Assembly: GCF_018881715.1 (NCBI RefSeq)
Contig: NZ_JACVPW010000013.1
Location: forward strand, 124,001 to 188,000
Origin: Polynucleobacter parvulilacunae
Lineage (GTDB): Bacteria > Pseudomonadota > Gammaproteobacteria > Burkholderiales > Burkholderiaceae
DNA: 64,000 nucleotides
Direction: 5' to 3'
Shown one piece after another: positions 19,299-29,202 of the stretch. The stretch's first letter is position 1. Each line of letters starts with the position of its first letter. Position numbers and translations under genes: made by a program. Under the pieces are notes generated by a model. That model ran no database searches. It worked only from the letters and a program-made list of their open reading frames with translations, and was not told where the DNA came from.

Positions 19299-19916
19299 AT
19301 GTTCGACAAATTCCGCATGAAGATTGAAAAAAATACCATCGTATCCCTTCGTTATAAGTTAACCGATGCGCAAAATAATGTCATCGAAGAACCAGATTCT
19401 CCGATGGTATACCTGCACGGCGGCTATGAAGGCACTTTTCCAAAAATTGAGACGCTGTTGGATGGTCAGGATATTGGCTATGAAGCCACGATTCAGCTCG
19501 AGCCAAATGAAGCTTTTGGTGAGTATGACCCAGAGCTTTTGAAGATTGAGCCGCGCACCCGTTTTCCTGAGCCACTCGAAGTGGGTATGCAGTTTGAAGG
19601 GGTTCCTGATGCTGAAGAAGATACCAGCGCGGATGATGCGGATGACGAGCCTTTGATCTACACCGTAACTGATGTTGCAGACAATCAAGTGGTATTGGAT
19701 GGTAATCATCCTTTGGCAGGTATGGCCCTGCGTTTTTGGGTTCAGGTAGAAGACGTACGCGCTGCTACAGATGACGAAATTGAAAACCGTCACCCTGAAG
19801 GTGGTGAGAGTTTTTCATTTGGGATGCCGAATGATGACGGCGATGATAATGACGATGAAGAATTTCCGGGTGGTGCATTAGGTGGTGGCAGCACAGGCCC
19901 GCGTACCTTGCATTGA
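19299..19916 (+). CDS. FKBP-type peptidyl-prolyl isomerase, SlyD-like
   Basis: Prolyl isomerase/chaperone with an N-terminal FKBP domain (about 7-80, containing SLRYKLTD and LLDGQDIGYEATIQLEPNEAFGEYD) and an inserted-flap region, followed by an acidic, Gly-rich tail (DDGDDNDDEEF, then GGALGGGS). Unlike E. coli SlyD, the tail lacks the His/Cys metal-binding cluster, so nickel handling is not expected. It has 205 residues from the ATG at 19299; an ATG at 19317 gives MKIEKNT and may be the true start, as neither has a strong ribosome site. It is followed by a strong terminator. Confidence 0.88.
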   Translation: MFDKFRMKIEKNTIVSLRYKLTDAQNNVIEEPDSPMVYLHGGYEGTFPKIETLLDGQDIGYEATIQLEPNEAFGEYDPELLKIEPRTRFPEPLEVGMQFEGVPDAEEDTSADDADDEPLIYTVTDVADNQVVLDGNHPLAGMALRFWVQVEDVRAATDDEIENRHPEGGESFSFGMPNDDGDDNDDEEFPGGALGGGSTGPRTLH

Positions 19917-19934
19917 TTCATATCGCTACTGGAA

Positions 19935-19962
19935 AAAAAGGAATAGCTTGCTATTCCTTTTT
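19935..19962. terminator. Terminator downstream of slyD-like, facing cysE
   Basis: Stem AAAAAGGAATAG/CTATTCCTTTTT with a small CTTG loop and flanking A and T runs; usable in both directions between converging genes. Confidence 0.9.
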
Positions 19963-20004
19963 CTTTGGGTGCCTAGCTATTCACTATGCACTTTTGTATT
20001 CACT

Positions 20005-20769
20005 TTATTCCCTAAGCCATTCTTTAATGGCATCCAGATCGCGCTTGGTATCGCTTGAGCCATCTGCGTCAGCCCCAGCGGGTGTATTGCTTAGCTTGGC
20101 AAGCGCCTTCTCTAGAGCTGCAATTTTGGCTTCTTGCTCGATAGTGGCATCAATCAATCCCTTCAGTGCCATCGATACGGGATCATCTACATTCGGTGTA
20201 ACGCCGTATGCAGAAAAGTAATCTTTTGTTTTGCTATCTGGGCTTTGTGGTAAGTCTGGATGCAAGATTCGCGCAGGTATACCCACTGCAGTAGCGCCAG
20301 CAGGAATTTCTTTGAGCACCACTGCATTCGAGCCAACGCGAGCACCGTCGCCCACGGTAAATCCACCAAGCACTTTTGCACCTGCGCTGATCACAACGCC
20401 TTTGCCAAGCGTAGGATGACGCTTCATGCCTTTGTAAAGTGATGTACCGCCTAAAGTAACGCCTTGATAGATGGTGCAATCATCACCAATTTCTGTAGTC
20501 TCGCCGATCACAATGCCAAGCCCGTGATCCAAAAATACTCGACGACCAATCTTTGCGCCGGGATGAATTTCTATGCCAGTGAAAAAACGTGCAAACATCG
20601 ACAGCACGCGAGCAATCCACTTCAGTCCAATATTCCATAAAAAATGTGAGATGCGATGCAGCCAAACTGCATGCAAACCTTGGTAGCAAGTAATGACCTC
20701 GAGACGATTCCGGGCTGCTGGGTCTCTGGCAATAATAGAGTCGACTTGGTCGAAGAGGGAATTAGACAT
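20005..20769 (-). CDS. cysE: Serine O-acetyltransferase
   Basis: Makes O-acetylserine from serine and acetyl-CoA, the first step of cysteine synthesis. It has 254 residues: an N-terminal helical region (1-70, [13 protein letters not shown]) then a left-handed beta-helix of hexapeptide repeats (about 70-190) including [14 protein letters not shown] and [10 protein letters not shown]. The C-terminal tail is longer than in E. coli, charged and low in complexity ([13 protein letters not shown]), and does not look like the cysteine-synthase-binding -I tail, so complex formation with CysK may differ. trmJ lies upstream on the same strand 23 bp away, a likely operon. Confidence 0.94.
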   Translation of the reverse strand: MSNSLFDQVDSIIARDPAARNRLEVITCYQGLHAVWLHRISHFLWNIGLKWIARVLSMFARFFTGIEIHPGAKIGRRVFLDHGLGIVIGETTEIGDDCTIYQGVTLGGTSLYKGMKRHPTLGKGVVISAGAKVLGGFTVGDGARVGSNAVVLKEIPAGATAVGIPARILHPDLPQSPDSKTKDYFSAYGVTPNVDDPVSMALKGLIDATIEQEAKIAALEKALAKLSNTPAGADADGSSDTKRDLDAIKEWLRE

Positions 20770-20792
20770 GGCTTGATTTTAACGGGATGTGC

Positions 20793-21545
20793 TTATTTTC
20801 TCAGGAGCATCTGTTTGGCGATGCCACGTAATAGATCAATCTCTTCCTTATGAAGGCGGCTTCGGGCAAATAGCGCTTGGATGCGAGGCATCAGCTTCTT
20901 AGGATTAGCTGGGTCTAAATAGCCAATAGCCTCGAGTCCTTCGCGCCAATGCTCCAGCATGGCAGCGACTGCAGCGGGATCGGCAAAATCCGCCGTTTCT
21001 TGACGCATTCCAAGAGAATTCCCACCTTCGCGCTTGCTCAGCAGTGATTCTCTGAGGGTGTAGGCGCAGACCATGATGGCCTGAGCTAGATTAAGCGAGG
21101 GATAAGCGGGATTGGCGTCTAGCCAGACTCGATGGGTGCATAAAGCCAGGTGATTGTTATCTAAGCCAGTTCTCTCTGGGCCAAATAGCAGTGCGACCTC
21201 ATTTCCTCCTAAGGCGGAATCAGCAATTAACCTTCTGGCACTCTCCCAATCCATGGCAGGAGGTCCAAATTCTCGATCACGGCTAGTTAGACCCAAAACT
21301 AGCGAACACCCCTCAACCACAGAGCCCAAAGAATCACTTTCTGAGGATCCTTCTAAGATATCTGCTGCGCCGCTAGCCAGGGCTATAGCTTCTGGGTTGG
21401 CGGCAACACCCTTAATCTTGGGGTTGATTAGGCGAAGATCGCTAAAGCCCATGGTTTTGAGGGCGCGAGCAGCCGAACCCACGTTACCGGGGTGACTGGT
21501 TTCCACTAAAACCCAGCGAAGTAATGCGGAGGTATCAAGGTTCAT
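20793..21545 (-). CDS. trmJ: tRNA (cytidine/uridine-2'-O-)-methyltransferase TrmJ
   Basis: SPOUT-class enzyme that 2'-O-methylates position 32 of the tRNA anticodon loop. It has 250 residues. The opening VETSHPGNVGSAARALKTMG (SAM-fold motif 1), LLFGPERTGLDN (motif 2) and YPSLNLAQA (motif 3) form the trefoil-knot core in residues 10-170; the C-terminal helical extension matches TrmJ rather than TrmL. It precedes cysE. trmJ near suhB on the opposite strand recalls the trmJ-suhB neighbourhood of E. coli. Confidence 0.93.
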   Translation of the reverse strand: MNLDTSALLRWVLVETSHPGNVGSAARALKTMGFSDLRLINPKIKGVAANPEAIALASGAADILEGSSESDSLGSVVEGCSLVLGLTSRDREFGPPAMDWESARRLIADSALGGNEVALLFGPERTGLDNNHLALCTHRVWLDANPAYPSLNLAQAIMVCAYTLRESLLSKREGGNSLGMRQETADFADPAAVAAMLEHWREGLEAIGYLDPANPKKLMPRIQALFARSRLHKEEIDLLRGIAKQMLLRK

Positions 21546-21699
21546 TGATGCGCTTTTAGGCCGTTAAAAGGGGGTGATGTAGGGGGTATTGGACGCTAAT
21601 CGTTTAGAATCAATCTGTTAGCTTCGTATTGTCGTGCAATTTAGCCTAGTTGTCGGCATTACAAGGAGCTTGTTCTTATTTAATTTGTCCATCAATACT

Positions 21700-22488
21700 A
21701 TGCATCCCATGTTAAATGTGGCCGTAAAGGCCGCCCGTCGCGCTGGAACAGTCATCAATCGCGCTTCCTTAAATTTGGAGCGCTTACAAGTTGACCGTAA
21801 GCAACATAACGATTTTGTAACCGAGGTGGACAAAGCCGCAGAAGCGGCCATCATTGAAACGCTCAGCGAAGCCTATCCAACCCATGGATTTTTGGCTGAA
21901 GAAACTGGTGAGCGCAACGCGGATGCAGAAAACGTCTGGATCATTGATCCATTAGATGGCACAACCAATTTCATACATGGCTTTCCACAATACGCGGTAT
22001 CGATTGCATTAGCCGTAAATGGAGTAACTCAGCAAGCCGTGGTCTATGACCCAACCCGTGATGAGTTATTTACTGCTACTCGTGGCGCAGGTGCGTACTT
22101 AGATCGCCGGCGTTTACGCGTTGCTTCGCAAGATCGCTTAGCGAATGCATTGTTAGGTACGGGCTTTCCGTATCGCGAAGATCAAGACCTCGATAAATAT
22201 TTAAAAATCTTTGGCGAGATGTCACGTCAATGTGCTGGCCTACGTCGTCCTGGTGCTGCATCTTTGGATTTAGCGTATGTGGCAGCTGGTCGTTACGATG
22301 GTTTCTTTGAGAGCGATCTCAAGCCATGGGATATGGCTGCAGGTGCATTGCTTATCACCGAAGCTGGTGGTCTGATTGGCAACTACCGCGGGGAAGAGGG
22401 CTTTCTAAAAAGCGGCGAAGTGATGGCAGCTAATCCGCGCATCTTTGCGCAGATGGTGCAGTCACTTTCTAAATACTCGGCTTCTTAA
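21700..22488 (+). CDS. suhB: Inositol-1-monophosphatase SuhB
   Basis: Mg-dependent inositol monophosphatase family enzyme; SuhB also joins rRNA antitermination complexes in E. coli. From the ATG at 21700 it has 262 residues starting [16 protein letters not shown], the family N-terminus. An upstream GTG (21634) would add 22 hydrophobic residues with no counterpart and is rejected. Motifs are [11 protein letters not shown], the metal-binding [17 protein letters not shown], and [10 protein letters not shown]. It diverges from trmJ. Nothing unusual. Confidence 0.95.
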   Translation: MHPMLNVAVKAARRAGTVINRASLNLERLQVDRKQHNDFVTEVDKAAEAAIIETLSEAYPTHGFLAEETGERNADAENVWIIDPLDGTTNFIHGFPQYAVSIALAVNGVTQQAVVYDPTRDELFTATRGAGAYLDRRRLRVASQDRLANALLGTGFPYREDQDLDKYLKIFGEMSRQCAGLRRPGAASLDLAYVAAGRYDGFFESDLKPWDMAAGALLITEAGGLIGNYRGEEGFLKSGEVMAANPRIFAQMVQSLSKYSAS

Positions 22489-22500
22489 TTCAGTAGAAAG

Positions 22501-22544
22501 ATTGATCTAATTATTTAATTGAATGATTATTTAATTAGATCGAT
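22501..22544. terminator. AT-rich inverted repeat between suhB and lpxH
   Basis: Arms ATTGATCTAATTA (22501-22513) and TAATTAGATCGAT (22532-22544) pair apart from one wobble, around an AT-only loop; the right arm covers the last codons of lpxH. It sits where two convergent transcripts meet. The lack of GC pairs makes classic intrinsic termination weak. Confidence 0.4.
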
Positions 22545-23306
22545 AAATTTTGCGCCAGTGCTATCGATGAGCAGGGCGCTAGCTCGAGGGCGGCCGCTCT
22601 CTGGGTGATCCAGATCCCAGTCGGATAAAACCCAGCGCTGCCAATGCTGCTCACCCAAAGACTCTTCATGGTGAGCTGGCAAGTGGGTATGCCCGTGGAT
22701 TAATCTGTTTCCAGATTGTTCTTTCAATACAGCAGCACAGGCTTTGCGCGTGACATCCATTTTGAGTTGATGTGAAGCAGTGCGTTGCTGCGATTGGTAT
22801 TGGCTATGACTATTGGTTCTTAGATGTTGCGCAACACCTTTGCGCCAATTGAGCGGCAGGGTTAAGAAGATTTTTTGAACCCATGGTTTTCTAACCCAAC
22901 TGCGAAAAACTTGGTAGCCAAGGTCTGCAGTACATAAAGCATCGCCGTGGGCGAGTACCCATTTTCCTGAAGCGATCTCCACGGTAGTTGGATCTGCTAG
23001 GAGCGTCATCCCAGTTTTTTTAAGAAAACTTTTGCCGATTAAAAAATCTCGATTGCCATGCACGTAGTAAGTTTTGACTTTGGCCGACAAATTGGCGATT
23101 GCACGCTGTACTTCTTGCTGAAAAGGTGAAGATGCGGATGCATCATCACCAATCCAGTATTCAAATAAGTCACCCAGAATAAATACCGCCTCAACTTTTG
23201 GTGCTTCTTTTTCACAAAAGTCAAAAAAGCGTTGCGCCGTCAAGGGCATTGACGGTGTGAGGTGTAAATCGGATATGAGCAGTGCGCTCGCGTATTGCGG
23301 AATCAT
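22527..23306 (-). CDS. lpxH: UDP-2,3-diacylglucosamine diphosphatase
   Basis: Metallophosphoesterase that cleaves UDP-2,3-diacylglucosamine to lipid X in lipid A synthesis at the inner membrane face. It has 259 residues. The calcineurin-like motifs are visible: ISDLHL (about 11), [11 protein letters not shown] (about 45), GNRDFLIG (about 83), HGDALC (about 120) and GHTHLPAHH (about 199). The ATG overlaps the ppiB stop by 4 bp (23303-23306), so the TPR gene, ppiB and lpxH form one minus-strand operon. ppiB-lpxH adjacency is conserved. Confidence 0.95.
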   Translation of the reverse strand: MIPQYASALLISDLHLTPSMPLTAQRFFDFCEKEAPKVEAVFILGDLFEYWIGDDASASSPFQQEVQRAIANLSAKVKTYYVHGNRDFLIGKSFLKKTGMTLLADPTTVEIASGKWVLAHGDALCTADLGYQVFRSWVRKPWVQKIFLTLPLNWRKGVAQHLRTNSHSQYQSQQRTASHQLKMDVTRKACAAVLKEQSGNRLIHGHTHLPAHHEESLGEQHWQRWVLSDWDLDHPESGRPRASALLIDSTGAKFIDLIK

Positions 23307-23806
23307 TCCTCGAGAACTGTTGCCTTCTCAATAACAACATCTTCCGCTGGAACGTCTTGATGAAAACCGGAGCTACCAGTCTTTACCTTTCGAATGGTAT
23401 CAACGACATCCATGCCATCGGTTACTTTGCCAAAAACTGCATAACCCCAGCCTTGAGCATTTGGCGCTGTGTGGTTTAAGAAATCATTGTCATTCACGTT
23501 AATAAAGAATTGAGCTGTAGCAGAATGTGGATCACTAGTGCGTGCCATGGCAACGGTATAGCGATCGTTCTTGAGGCCATTATTGGCTTCGTTTTCAATC
23601 TCTGTGCCTGTTGGCTTTTGTTTCATGCCCGCAGTCATACCACCGCCTTGAACCATAAAGTTATCAATGACGCGATGAAAGATCGTGCCGTCGTAATGAC
23701 CGCTTTTTACATACTGCAAGAAGTTGGCAACGCTTTTAGGTGCCTTAGCTGCATCAAGAGTGAGGGTGATATCACCCTTATTGGTTTTTAAGAGTACTTT
23801 CGCCAT
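23303..23806 (-). CDS. ppiB: Cyclophilin-type peptidyl-prolyl isomerase B
   Basis: Cytoplasmic cyclophilin catalysing proline isomerisation during folding. It has 167 residues and no signal peptide. The active-site arginine is in [13 protein letters not shown] (about 43-55), with [17 protein letters not shown] and a Trp in [10 protein letters not shown]. It starts within the final codons of the preceding TPR gene (29 bp overlap) and overlaps lpxH by 4 bp, so translation is probably coupled throughout the operon. Confidence 0.96.
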   Translation of the reverse strand: MAKVLLKTNKGDITLTLDAAKAPKSVANFLQYVKSGHYDGTIFHRVIDNFMVQGGGMTAGMKQKPTGTEIENEANNGLKNDRYTVAMARTSDPHSATAQFFINVNDNDFLNHTAPNAQGWGYAVFGKVTDGMDVVDTIRKVKTGSSGFHQDVPAEDVVIEKATVLEE

Positions 23807-24737
23807 TATTGGGTCTGCTTTCTGGAAGGTTGGTGGATGGATTATTACTTGGCAAAGAATCCGAAGTATTCAAAGTTGAACTTCCTGCCGGACTCACTGT
23901 GGGATTGAGGGTGCGACTCACGGGACGCTTAGCTGGCGGCTTCAATACATCTAACAATGCTTTTGCGCGGTTGGCGTACTGACGCTGATTCAGAGCCGCA
24001 TTTTTAGCAGCATCTTCATAAGCTTGGGCACCAAGGCGAACGTAGATTTCACCCAAGTTAGCTGAAGCAATAGCGTAGCTAGGACGGAGTTTTAAAGCGA
24101 GCTCTAAATAATCTCTTGCCTCAATCCACTGACCTTGATTTGCTGCGATAGCCGCAAGATTGTTGTAGGGCTCAGGCAACTCTGGAAATTGTTGAGTAAT
24201 TTCAATCAAAGTCTTTTTGGCTTGATCAAATTGGCGCATCTCTATTTGCAAACGTGCTTTTACAAATCGCAATTGCACATTGCGTGGCGTTTTCTTTAAA
24301 TCAGAATTAATTTGCGTTACTGCATCTTGATATTTGCGCGCCTTAATGAGTTTTTCAACATCTGAAGGAACGGCATTTTTGGTAATTGGATCCGGCTCAA
24401 TAATCAGAAAGGATAAAAACGGCACACCAACTGTTTCGGATAATTCTGGATTCAATGGGTCATAGCCCATGTCCGCAGAAAGTCTGGGGGGATCAGTCGG
24501 GCTGTAGCCCCCTAAATAGGGCTGTGGGGCTAGCTGGCCAGATTTCATTTCCTGGGCATTTAATGCCGTTATTTCAGCATCAGCGCGCTGCTGGGCAGGG
24601 GTGCTACAGCCTGTTATCAAAGCCAGGGCTGCCAAGGCGGCAAAAGTAGCAAAAGCTGGTGCTAAGGCGGTAATGAGGGCTGGACGCGGCGCTGGAGCTT
24701 TATGGGGCATAGGGGAAGGGGTGTGAAACGGGCTCAT
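23778..24737 (-). CDS. TPR-repeat lipoprotein
   Basis: A 319-residue lipoprotein with tetratricopeptide repeats. The signal segment is long and Ala-rich, with lipobox ITGC (Cys44 from the first ATG; ATG at residue 10 is a plausible alternative start). TPR-like helices occupy about 125-255 ([28 protein letters not shown], read in short segments, then [18 protein letters not shown]). The C-terminus is a Pro/Ser/Asn-rich tail. It probably mediates protein contacts in the periplasm; partner unknown. First gene of the TPR-ppiB-lpxH operon, divergent from cysS with 60 bp between starts. Confidence 0.8.
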   Translation of the reverse strand: MSPFHTPSPMPHKAPAPRPALITALAPAFATFAALAALALITGCSTPAQQRADAEITALNAQEMKSGQLAPQPYLGGYSPTDPPRLSADMGYDPLNPELSETVGVPFLSFLIIEPDPITKNAVPSDVEKLIKARKYQDAVTQINSDLKKTPRNVQLRFVKARLQIEMRQFDQAKKTLIEITQQFPELPEPYNNLAAIAANQGQWIEARDYLELALKLRPSYAIASANLGEIYVRLGAQAYEDAAKNAALNQRQYANRAKALLDVLKPPAKRPVSRTLNPTVSPAGSSTLNTSDSLPSNNPSTNLPESRPNNGESTLKNQ

Positions 24738-24797
24738 TCGATATACTCAGCGCTCAGTCTAACAAATTGGCGCTACTTGCCCCACCTTTATAGCTCT

Positions 24798-26219
24798 ATG
24801 CTGCAAATCTATAACACCCTTAGCCGTTCAAAACAGGTCTTTAAGCCCATAGTTCCGGGCAAGGTGAAGATGTACGTCTGCGGCATGACGGTCTATGACT
24901 TTTGCCATATTGGCCATGCCAGAGTCATGATTGTCTTTGATATGGTGGTTCGTTGGCTCAGGGCTAGCGGTTATGAAGTCCTCTATGTACGCAATATTAC
25001 GGATATTGATGACAAGATCATCAATCGCGCCATTGAAAATGGTGAGCCGATTTCTGCGTTAACTAATCGTTTTATCGATGCGATGCATGCCGACTCCGAT
25101 GAGTTGGGTTTAATGCATCCCGATCAAGAACCGCGCGCTACCGATTACATCCAACAAATGCAGGGCATGATCGGCAAACTGATTGAAAACGAATTGGCTT
25201 ATCAAGCGAATGACGGAGATGTTAATTTTGCTGTGCGCTTATTGCCACGTTACGGTCAACTTTCTGGAAAGACGCTAGATGAACTCAACGCTGGCGAGCG
25301 AGTTGCTATTGGTGATGGCAAACGTGATCCACTAGATTTCGTTTTATGGAAAAGCGCCAAGCCAGAAGAGCCCGCTGATACACGCTGGAAATCACCTTGG
25401 GGTGAAGGGCGCCCTGGATGGCATATCGAATGTTCAGCAATGTCCTGTGACTTACTGGGCGAACACTTTGACATTCATGGTGGCGGTGCTGACTTGCAGT
25501 TTCCGCATCACGAAAATGAAATTGCCCAAAGTGAAGGCGCCCTGTACGGCAAAGACCGCAAAGAGGACGATGCTCCTTTTGTAAATTATTGGATGCATAA
25601 CGGCCACATTCGTGTGAATGAAGAAAAGATGTCTAAGTCGTTAGGCAATTTCTTCTTAATTCGAGATGTCCTGAAAAGCTTTGATCCTGAAGTATTGCGC
25701 TTCTTCATGTTGAAGGCGCATTACCGCAGTCCGATTAATTACAGCGATTCTCAGTTAGAAGAGGCGCGCTCAGGATTAGGACGCCTCTATACCGCTTTGT
25801 CTCAGGCGCCTAAGGCTGAATCATTAACCCTGGACCCCAATAACCCATGGGCTAAGCGCTTCGCCGATGCCATGAATGATGATTTCAATACGCCAGAAGC
25901 GATTGCGGTCTTATTTGACTTGGCAAGTGAAGTTAATCGCGCACAAGGTGACGAAAAGCAATTGCTTGCAAACGTCATGAAATCGCTTGGAAAAACATTG
26001 AATTTCTTGCAGCGGGATCCAACGGCATTTTTGCAAGCAGGATCTAAAGATCAGGGCGGTTTGAGTCCAGAGCAAATTGAAGAGCACATTGCGGCGCGTG
26101 TTGCTGCTAAACAAGCGAAAGACTTTGCAAAAGCAGACTCGATTCGTAAAGCATTGCTTGAGCAAGGCATCGTTTTGGAAGATAAACCCGGCGGCTTAAC
26201 AGAATGGCGTAGGGCTTAA
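24798..26219 (+). CDS. cysS: Cysteine--tRNA ligase
   Basis: Class I synthetase charging tRNA-Cys. From the ATG at 24798 it has 473 residues ([10 protein letters not shown]...). The open frame reaches back to 24702, but those 32 extra codons do not resemble the family. Features are the zinc ligands (Cys in [25 protein letters not shown]), the HIGH motif HIGHARVM and KMSKS near residue 275. The stop shares one base with the next gene's ATG (TAATG). Confidence 0.96.
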   Translation: MLQIYNTLSRSKQVFKPIVPGKVKMYVCGMTVYDFCHIGHARVMIVFDMVVRWLRASGYEVLYVRNITDIDDKIINRAIENGEPISALTNRFIDAMHADSDELGLMHPDQEPRATDYIQQMQGMIGKLIENELAYQANDGDVNFAVRLLPRYGQLSGKTLDELNAGERVAIGDGKRDPLDFVLWKSAKPEEPADTRWKSPWGEGRPGWHIECSAMSCDLLGEHFDIHGGGADLQFPHHENEIAQSEGALYGKDRKEDDAPFVNYWMHNGHIRVNEEKMSKSLGNFFLIRDVLKSFDPEVLRFFMLKAHYRSPINYSDSQLEEARSGLGRLYTALSQAPKAESLTLDPNNPWAKRFADAMNDDFNTPEAIAVLFDLASEVNRAQGDEKQLLANVMKSLGKTLNFLQRDPTAFLQAGSKDQGGLSPEQIEEHIAARVAAKQAKDFAKADSIRKALLEQGIVLEDKPGGLTEWRRA

Positions 26220-26893
26220 TGACTGCAGTAAAAGTAGATAAAGCAGAAAAAGTAGAATCAATCCTGGAAGAGGTGGCCCCGGAATACTGGGAGCAAGCTT
26301 GTAAAGAATTGATGAAGCAAGATCGCATTCTGAAAAAACTGATTCCTAAATATGGCTCAGGATTTTTAGTTACTCGTGGCGATCCATTTAATACTTTGGC
26401 AAGAGCAATTGTTGGGCAACAGATTTCAGTGGCGGCAGCGCAGTCGGTTTGGAATAGAGTGGTTGCTGCTAGCAAAAAGAAAGTCACCCCTAAAAATATC
26501 CTGGCACTCTCCGTTGAAGAATTGCGTGCCGCTGGTTTGTCTGGGCGTAAGGTCGAATACATCCGCGATTTAGCTGATCATTTTGATTCTGGCCGTCTTC
26601 ATGCCAATCAGTGGAAAGATATGGATGATGAGAGTGTAATTAAAGAATTAAGCTCAATTCGGGGGATTGGCCGCTGGACGGCGGAGATGTTCCTCATTTT
26701 CAACATGATTCGCCCCGATATTCTGCCTCTGGATGACGTAGGTCTCATTAAGGCTATCTCCCTCAATTACTTCAGTGGAGAGCCTGTCAGCCGCCATGAA
26801 GCCCGTGAGGTGGCTGCTAATTGGGCCCCATGGCGTACGGTTGCCACCTGGTATATGTGGAGAAGTATCGACCCGATCCCGGTTGAATATTAA
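26219..26893 (+). CDS. DNA-3-methyladenine glycosylase, AlkA-like HhH-GPD
   Basis: Base-excision glycosylase of the helix-hairpin-helix/GPD superfamily that removes alkylated purines. It has 224 residues and lacks the N-terminal domain of E. coli AlkA. LARAIVGQQISVAAAQ (about 58-73), the HhH segment IRGIGRWTAEM (about 146-156) and the catalytic Asp in ILPLDDVGL (about 167) are in place. There is no iron-sulfur cluster motif, unlike Nth/MutY. Translation is coupled to cysS by a one-base overlap; accA begins 9 bp later. Confidence 0.87.
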   Translation: MTAVKVDKAEKVESILEEVAPEYWEQACKELMKQDRILKKLIPKYGSGFLVTRGDPFNTLARAIVGQQISVAAAQSVWNRVVAASKKKVTPKNILALSVEELRAAGLSGRKVEYIRDLADHFDSGRLHANQWKDMDDESVIKELSSIRGIGRWTAEMFLIFNMIRPDILPLDDVGLIKAISLNYFSGEPVSRHEAREVAANWAPWRTVATWYMWRSIDPIPVEY

Positions 26894-26902
26894 AATCAGA
26901 CT

Positions 26903-27874
26903 ATGAAAACGACTTTCCTGGATTTTGAGCAGCAAATCGCCGAATTAGAGTCAAAGATTGAAGAGTTGCGTTTTGTGCAAGATGAGTCATCGGTAGACAT
27001 CTCCGATGAGATCAAAACGCTGGCTGAAAAAAGTCAGCAGCTTACAAAAGACGTTTACGCCAATCTCACCCCTTGGCAAGTATCTCAAGTAGCGCGTCAT
27101 CCGCAGCGTCCTTATACGCTAGATTACGTTGGTGCTTTATTTACAGACTTTCATGAGTTGCATGGTGATCGAACGTTTGCAGATGATCAATCGATCATCG
27201 GTGGCTTGGCTCGTTTTGAAAACCAACCTTGCATAGTCATTGGCCATCAAAAAGGTCGCGACACCAAAGAGCGTGCCCTACGAAACTTCGGCATGAGTCG
27301 TCCTGAGGGTTATCGCAAAGCAATGCGTCTCATGCGCCTTGCAGAAAAGTTTGGCATTCCTGTTTTCACATTCGTTGATACGCCTGGTGCATTTCCGGGC
27401 ATTGATGCAGAAGAGCGCAATCAGTCTGAAGCGATTGGCCGCAATTTGTATGTTCAAGCTGAACTCGAAGTTCCCATCATCGCGACCATCATTGGTGAAG
27501 GTGGTTCCGGGGGTGCATTGGCTATCGCGATGGGTGATGTAGTGTTGATGTTGCAAAACTCTACTTACTCAGTGATCTCGCCTGAAGGCTGTGCCTCCAT
27601 CCTCTGGAAGACGGCTGATAAGGCTCCAGAGGCGGCTGAGCAGCTTGGCTTAACGGCACAGCGCTTAAAAGCATTGGGTTTAATTGACAAGATTGTTGCC
27701 GAACCTATTGGCGGCGCACATCGTGATTACGACAATATGATGAGCAATATGCGCAAAGCACTTGCTGAATCCTTAAAAACTTTTGATGGCATGAAAGTGG
27801 ATGCATTGCTTGAGCGTCGTCATGAGCGTTTGATGAGTTATGGCAAGTTCAAGGAAATCACAGCAAAGTCCTAA
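26903..27874 (+). CDS. accA: Acetyl-CoA carboxylase carboxyltransferase alpha subunit
   Basis: Alpha subunit of the carboxyltransferase that transfers CO2 from biotin to acetyl-CoA, giving malonyl-CoA for fatty acid synthesis. It has 323 residues. The N-terminal helical part ([15 protein letters not shown]) is followed by the crotonase-like fold with [51 protein letters not shown] and [11 protein letters not shown]. Its end overlaps tilS by 35 bp. accA-tilS adjacency is known from Proteobacteria. Confidence 0.97.
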   Translation: MKTTFLDFEQQIAELESKIEELRFVQDESSVDISDEIKTLAEKSQQLTKDVYANLTPWQVSQVARHPQRPYTLDYVGALFTDFHELHGDRTFADDQSIIGGLARFENQPCIVIGHQKGRDTKERALRNFGMSRPEGYRKAMRLMRLAEKFGIPVFTFVDTPGAFPGIDAEERNQSEAIGRNLYVQAELEVPIIATIIGEGGSGGALAIAMGDVVLMLQNSTYSVISPEGCASILWKTADKAPEAAEQLGLTAQRLKALGLIDKIVAEPIGGAHRDYDNMMSNMRKALAESLKTFDGMKVDALLERRHERLMSYGKFKEITAKS

Positions 27875-29141
27875 GCCAGGAAAACGAATTGCGGTTGCCC
27901 TCAGTGGTGGCCTCGATTCGGTTGTATTGCTCGACACAGTTTGCAAAGCGCAGGCTAAAAACCATAATCAAGTCTATGCCTTTCATATTCATCATGGCTT
28001 ACAAAAGCCAGCAGATGATTGGTTGATCTTCTGCGAAAAGCTCGCAAAGCAGTACAAAATTCATTTTGATTTCAGGCTTCTTCATCTCAACGCTGCAGAA
28101 GTAAAAGGCAACATTGAGGCGAGAGCAAGAGCAGGGCGCTACGAAGCGCTTGCTGATCTTTGCGAAGAATATGGCATCGAAGATTTACTCTTGGCGCATC
28201 ACCAAAATGATCAAGCTGAAACGGTTCTTCTGCAACTCCTTAGGGGCTCTGGCGTAGCGGGCTTATCAGGCATGCCCCTCAGCAGGCAGCTAGAGCTCAA
28301 TGATCACAACATTACACTTTGGCGACCACTCTTAAATCAAAGCAGACAAGAGCTTGAGGCTTACGCCAGTGAGCAGAAGCTCAAATGGATTGAAGACCCC
28401 AGCAATAAAGACACAAAATATCGTCGTAATGCTGTTCGTAAGAAAATCATTCCCGCTCTAGAAAATATTCAACCCGAAGCATTAGCAAATATGGCGCGGA
28501 GTGCTGAGCTGCTTGGAGAGGCGCAAGCCTTGCTAAATCGCTTGGCTCAACAAGATAGCAAAAGTATTCTCAACAAAGGTCAATTGAAAGTGGCGTCGCT
28601 ACTTGCTTTGGCTAATGATGACTTACCTGCGGCAAATAATGTTTTGCGTTATTGGCTCCAAACACAGCAGTTAGCGATGCCATCTCAAGAGCGCTTACAA
28701 GCTTGGTGGCGTGATCTTGCGAAAGTCAAAGCTGATGCCAATCTGGAATGGCTTCATGATGAGAGAAAGATTTACCTTTGGCGTGGCATGCTCCAAGTTG
28801 CCAATGCGGAAGCGGGACGCTGGATTCTCAAAACATTGCCAGCCAATTCCAAGCAATTGGGGCTTCCGGCGGATTGGGTAAAAACTGCCCAAGACAATAA
28901 TCAAATTACCCTCAGAGAGCGTATTGGCTCCGAGAAGATTCAGATTAAGCCTAAGACCCCTCGTAAAACACTCAAAAACCTCTACCAAGAGGCCGATGTG
29001 CCTCCCTGGGAGCGTCAGGCACCCTTACTCTATATTGGCGATGCACTGATCGCTGTAGCGGGGATTGGGCTTAGTTACCCACATATCACATCCACGGGAA
29101 GGCGAATACTCCCGGAATGGGTGCAAAACCCTGTAAAATAA
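27840..29141 (+). CDS. tilS: tRNA(Ile)-lysidine synthase
   Basis: ATP-dependent enzyme that turns C34 of tRNA-Ile(CAU) into lysidine so that it reads AUA. It has 433 residues. The PP-loop SGGLDS lies at 22-27 near the N-terminus, [11 protein letters not shown] at about 119-129 and the C-terminal TilS domains after residue 230, ending with [14 protein letters not shown]. The start lies inside accA (35 bp overlap), so the exact ATG is less certain, but the PP-loop is at the expected distance. Confidence 0.94.
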   Translation: MASSRKSQQSPKPGKRIAVALSGGLDSVVLLDTVCKAQAKNHNQVYAFHIHHGLQKPADDWLIFCEKLAKQYKIHFDFRLLHLNAAEVKGNIEARARAGRYEALADLCEEYGIEDLLLAHHQNDQAETVLLQLLRGSGVAGLSGMPLSRQLELNDHNITLWRPLLNQSRQELEAYASEQKLKWIEDPSNKDTKYRRNAVRKKIIPALENIQPEALANMARSAELLGEAQALLNRLAQQDSKSILNKGQLKVASLLALANDDLPAANNVLRYWLQTQQLAMPSQERLQAWWRDLAKVKADANLEWLHDERKIYLWRGMLQVANAEAGRWILKTLPANSKQLGLPADWVKTAQDNNQITLRERIGSEKIQIKPKTPRKTLKNLYQEADVPPWERQAPLLYIGDALIAVAGIGLSYPHITSTGRRILPEWVQNPVK

Positions 29142-29202
29142 GCCCTTTTTATACCCTCAAGGATTCATTTCCTTGTTACAGACAGTTAAATAGACGGTTT
29201 TT

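Noticed and set aside
19359-19793. 144-codon minus-strand frame inside the slyD-like gene
   Set aside because: It is a shadow of the real gene; no ribosome site and no recognisable protein.
21634-21699. GTG-initiated extension of suhB
   Set aside because: It adds hydrophobic residues absent from SuhB; the ATG at 21700 gives the standard N-terminus.
24702-24797. Extension of cysS toward the divergent TPR gene
   Set aside because: It overlaps the start of the opposite gene and is not part of the CysS fold; the ATG at 24798 is right before MLQIYN.
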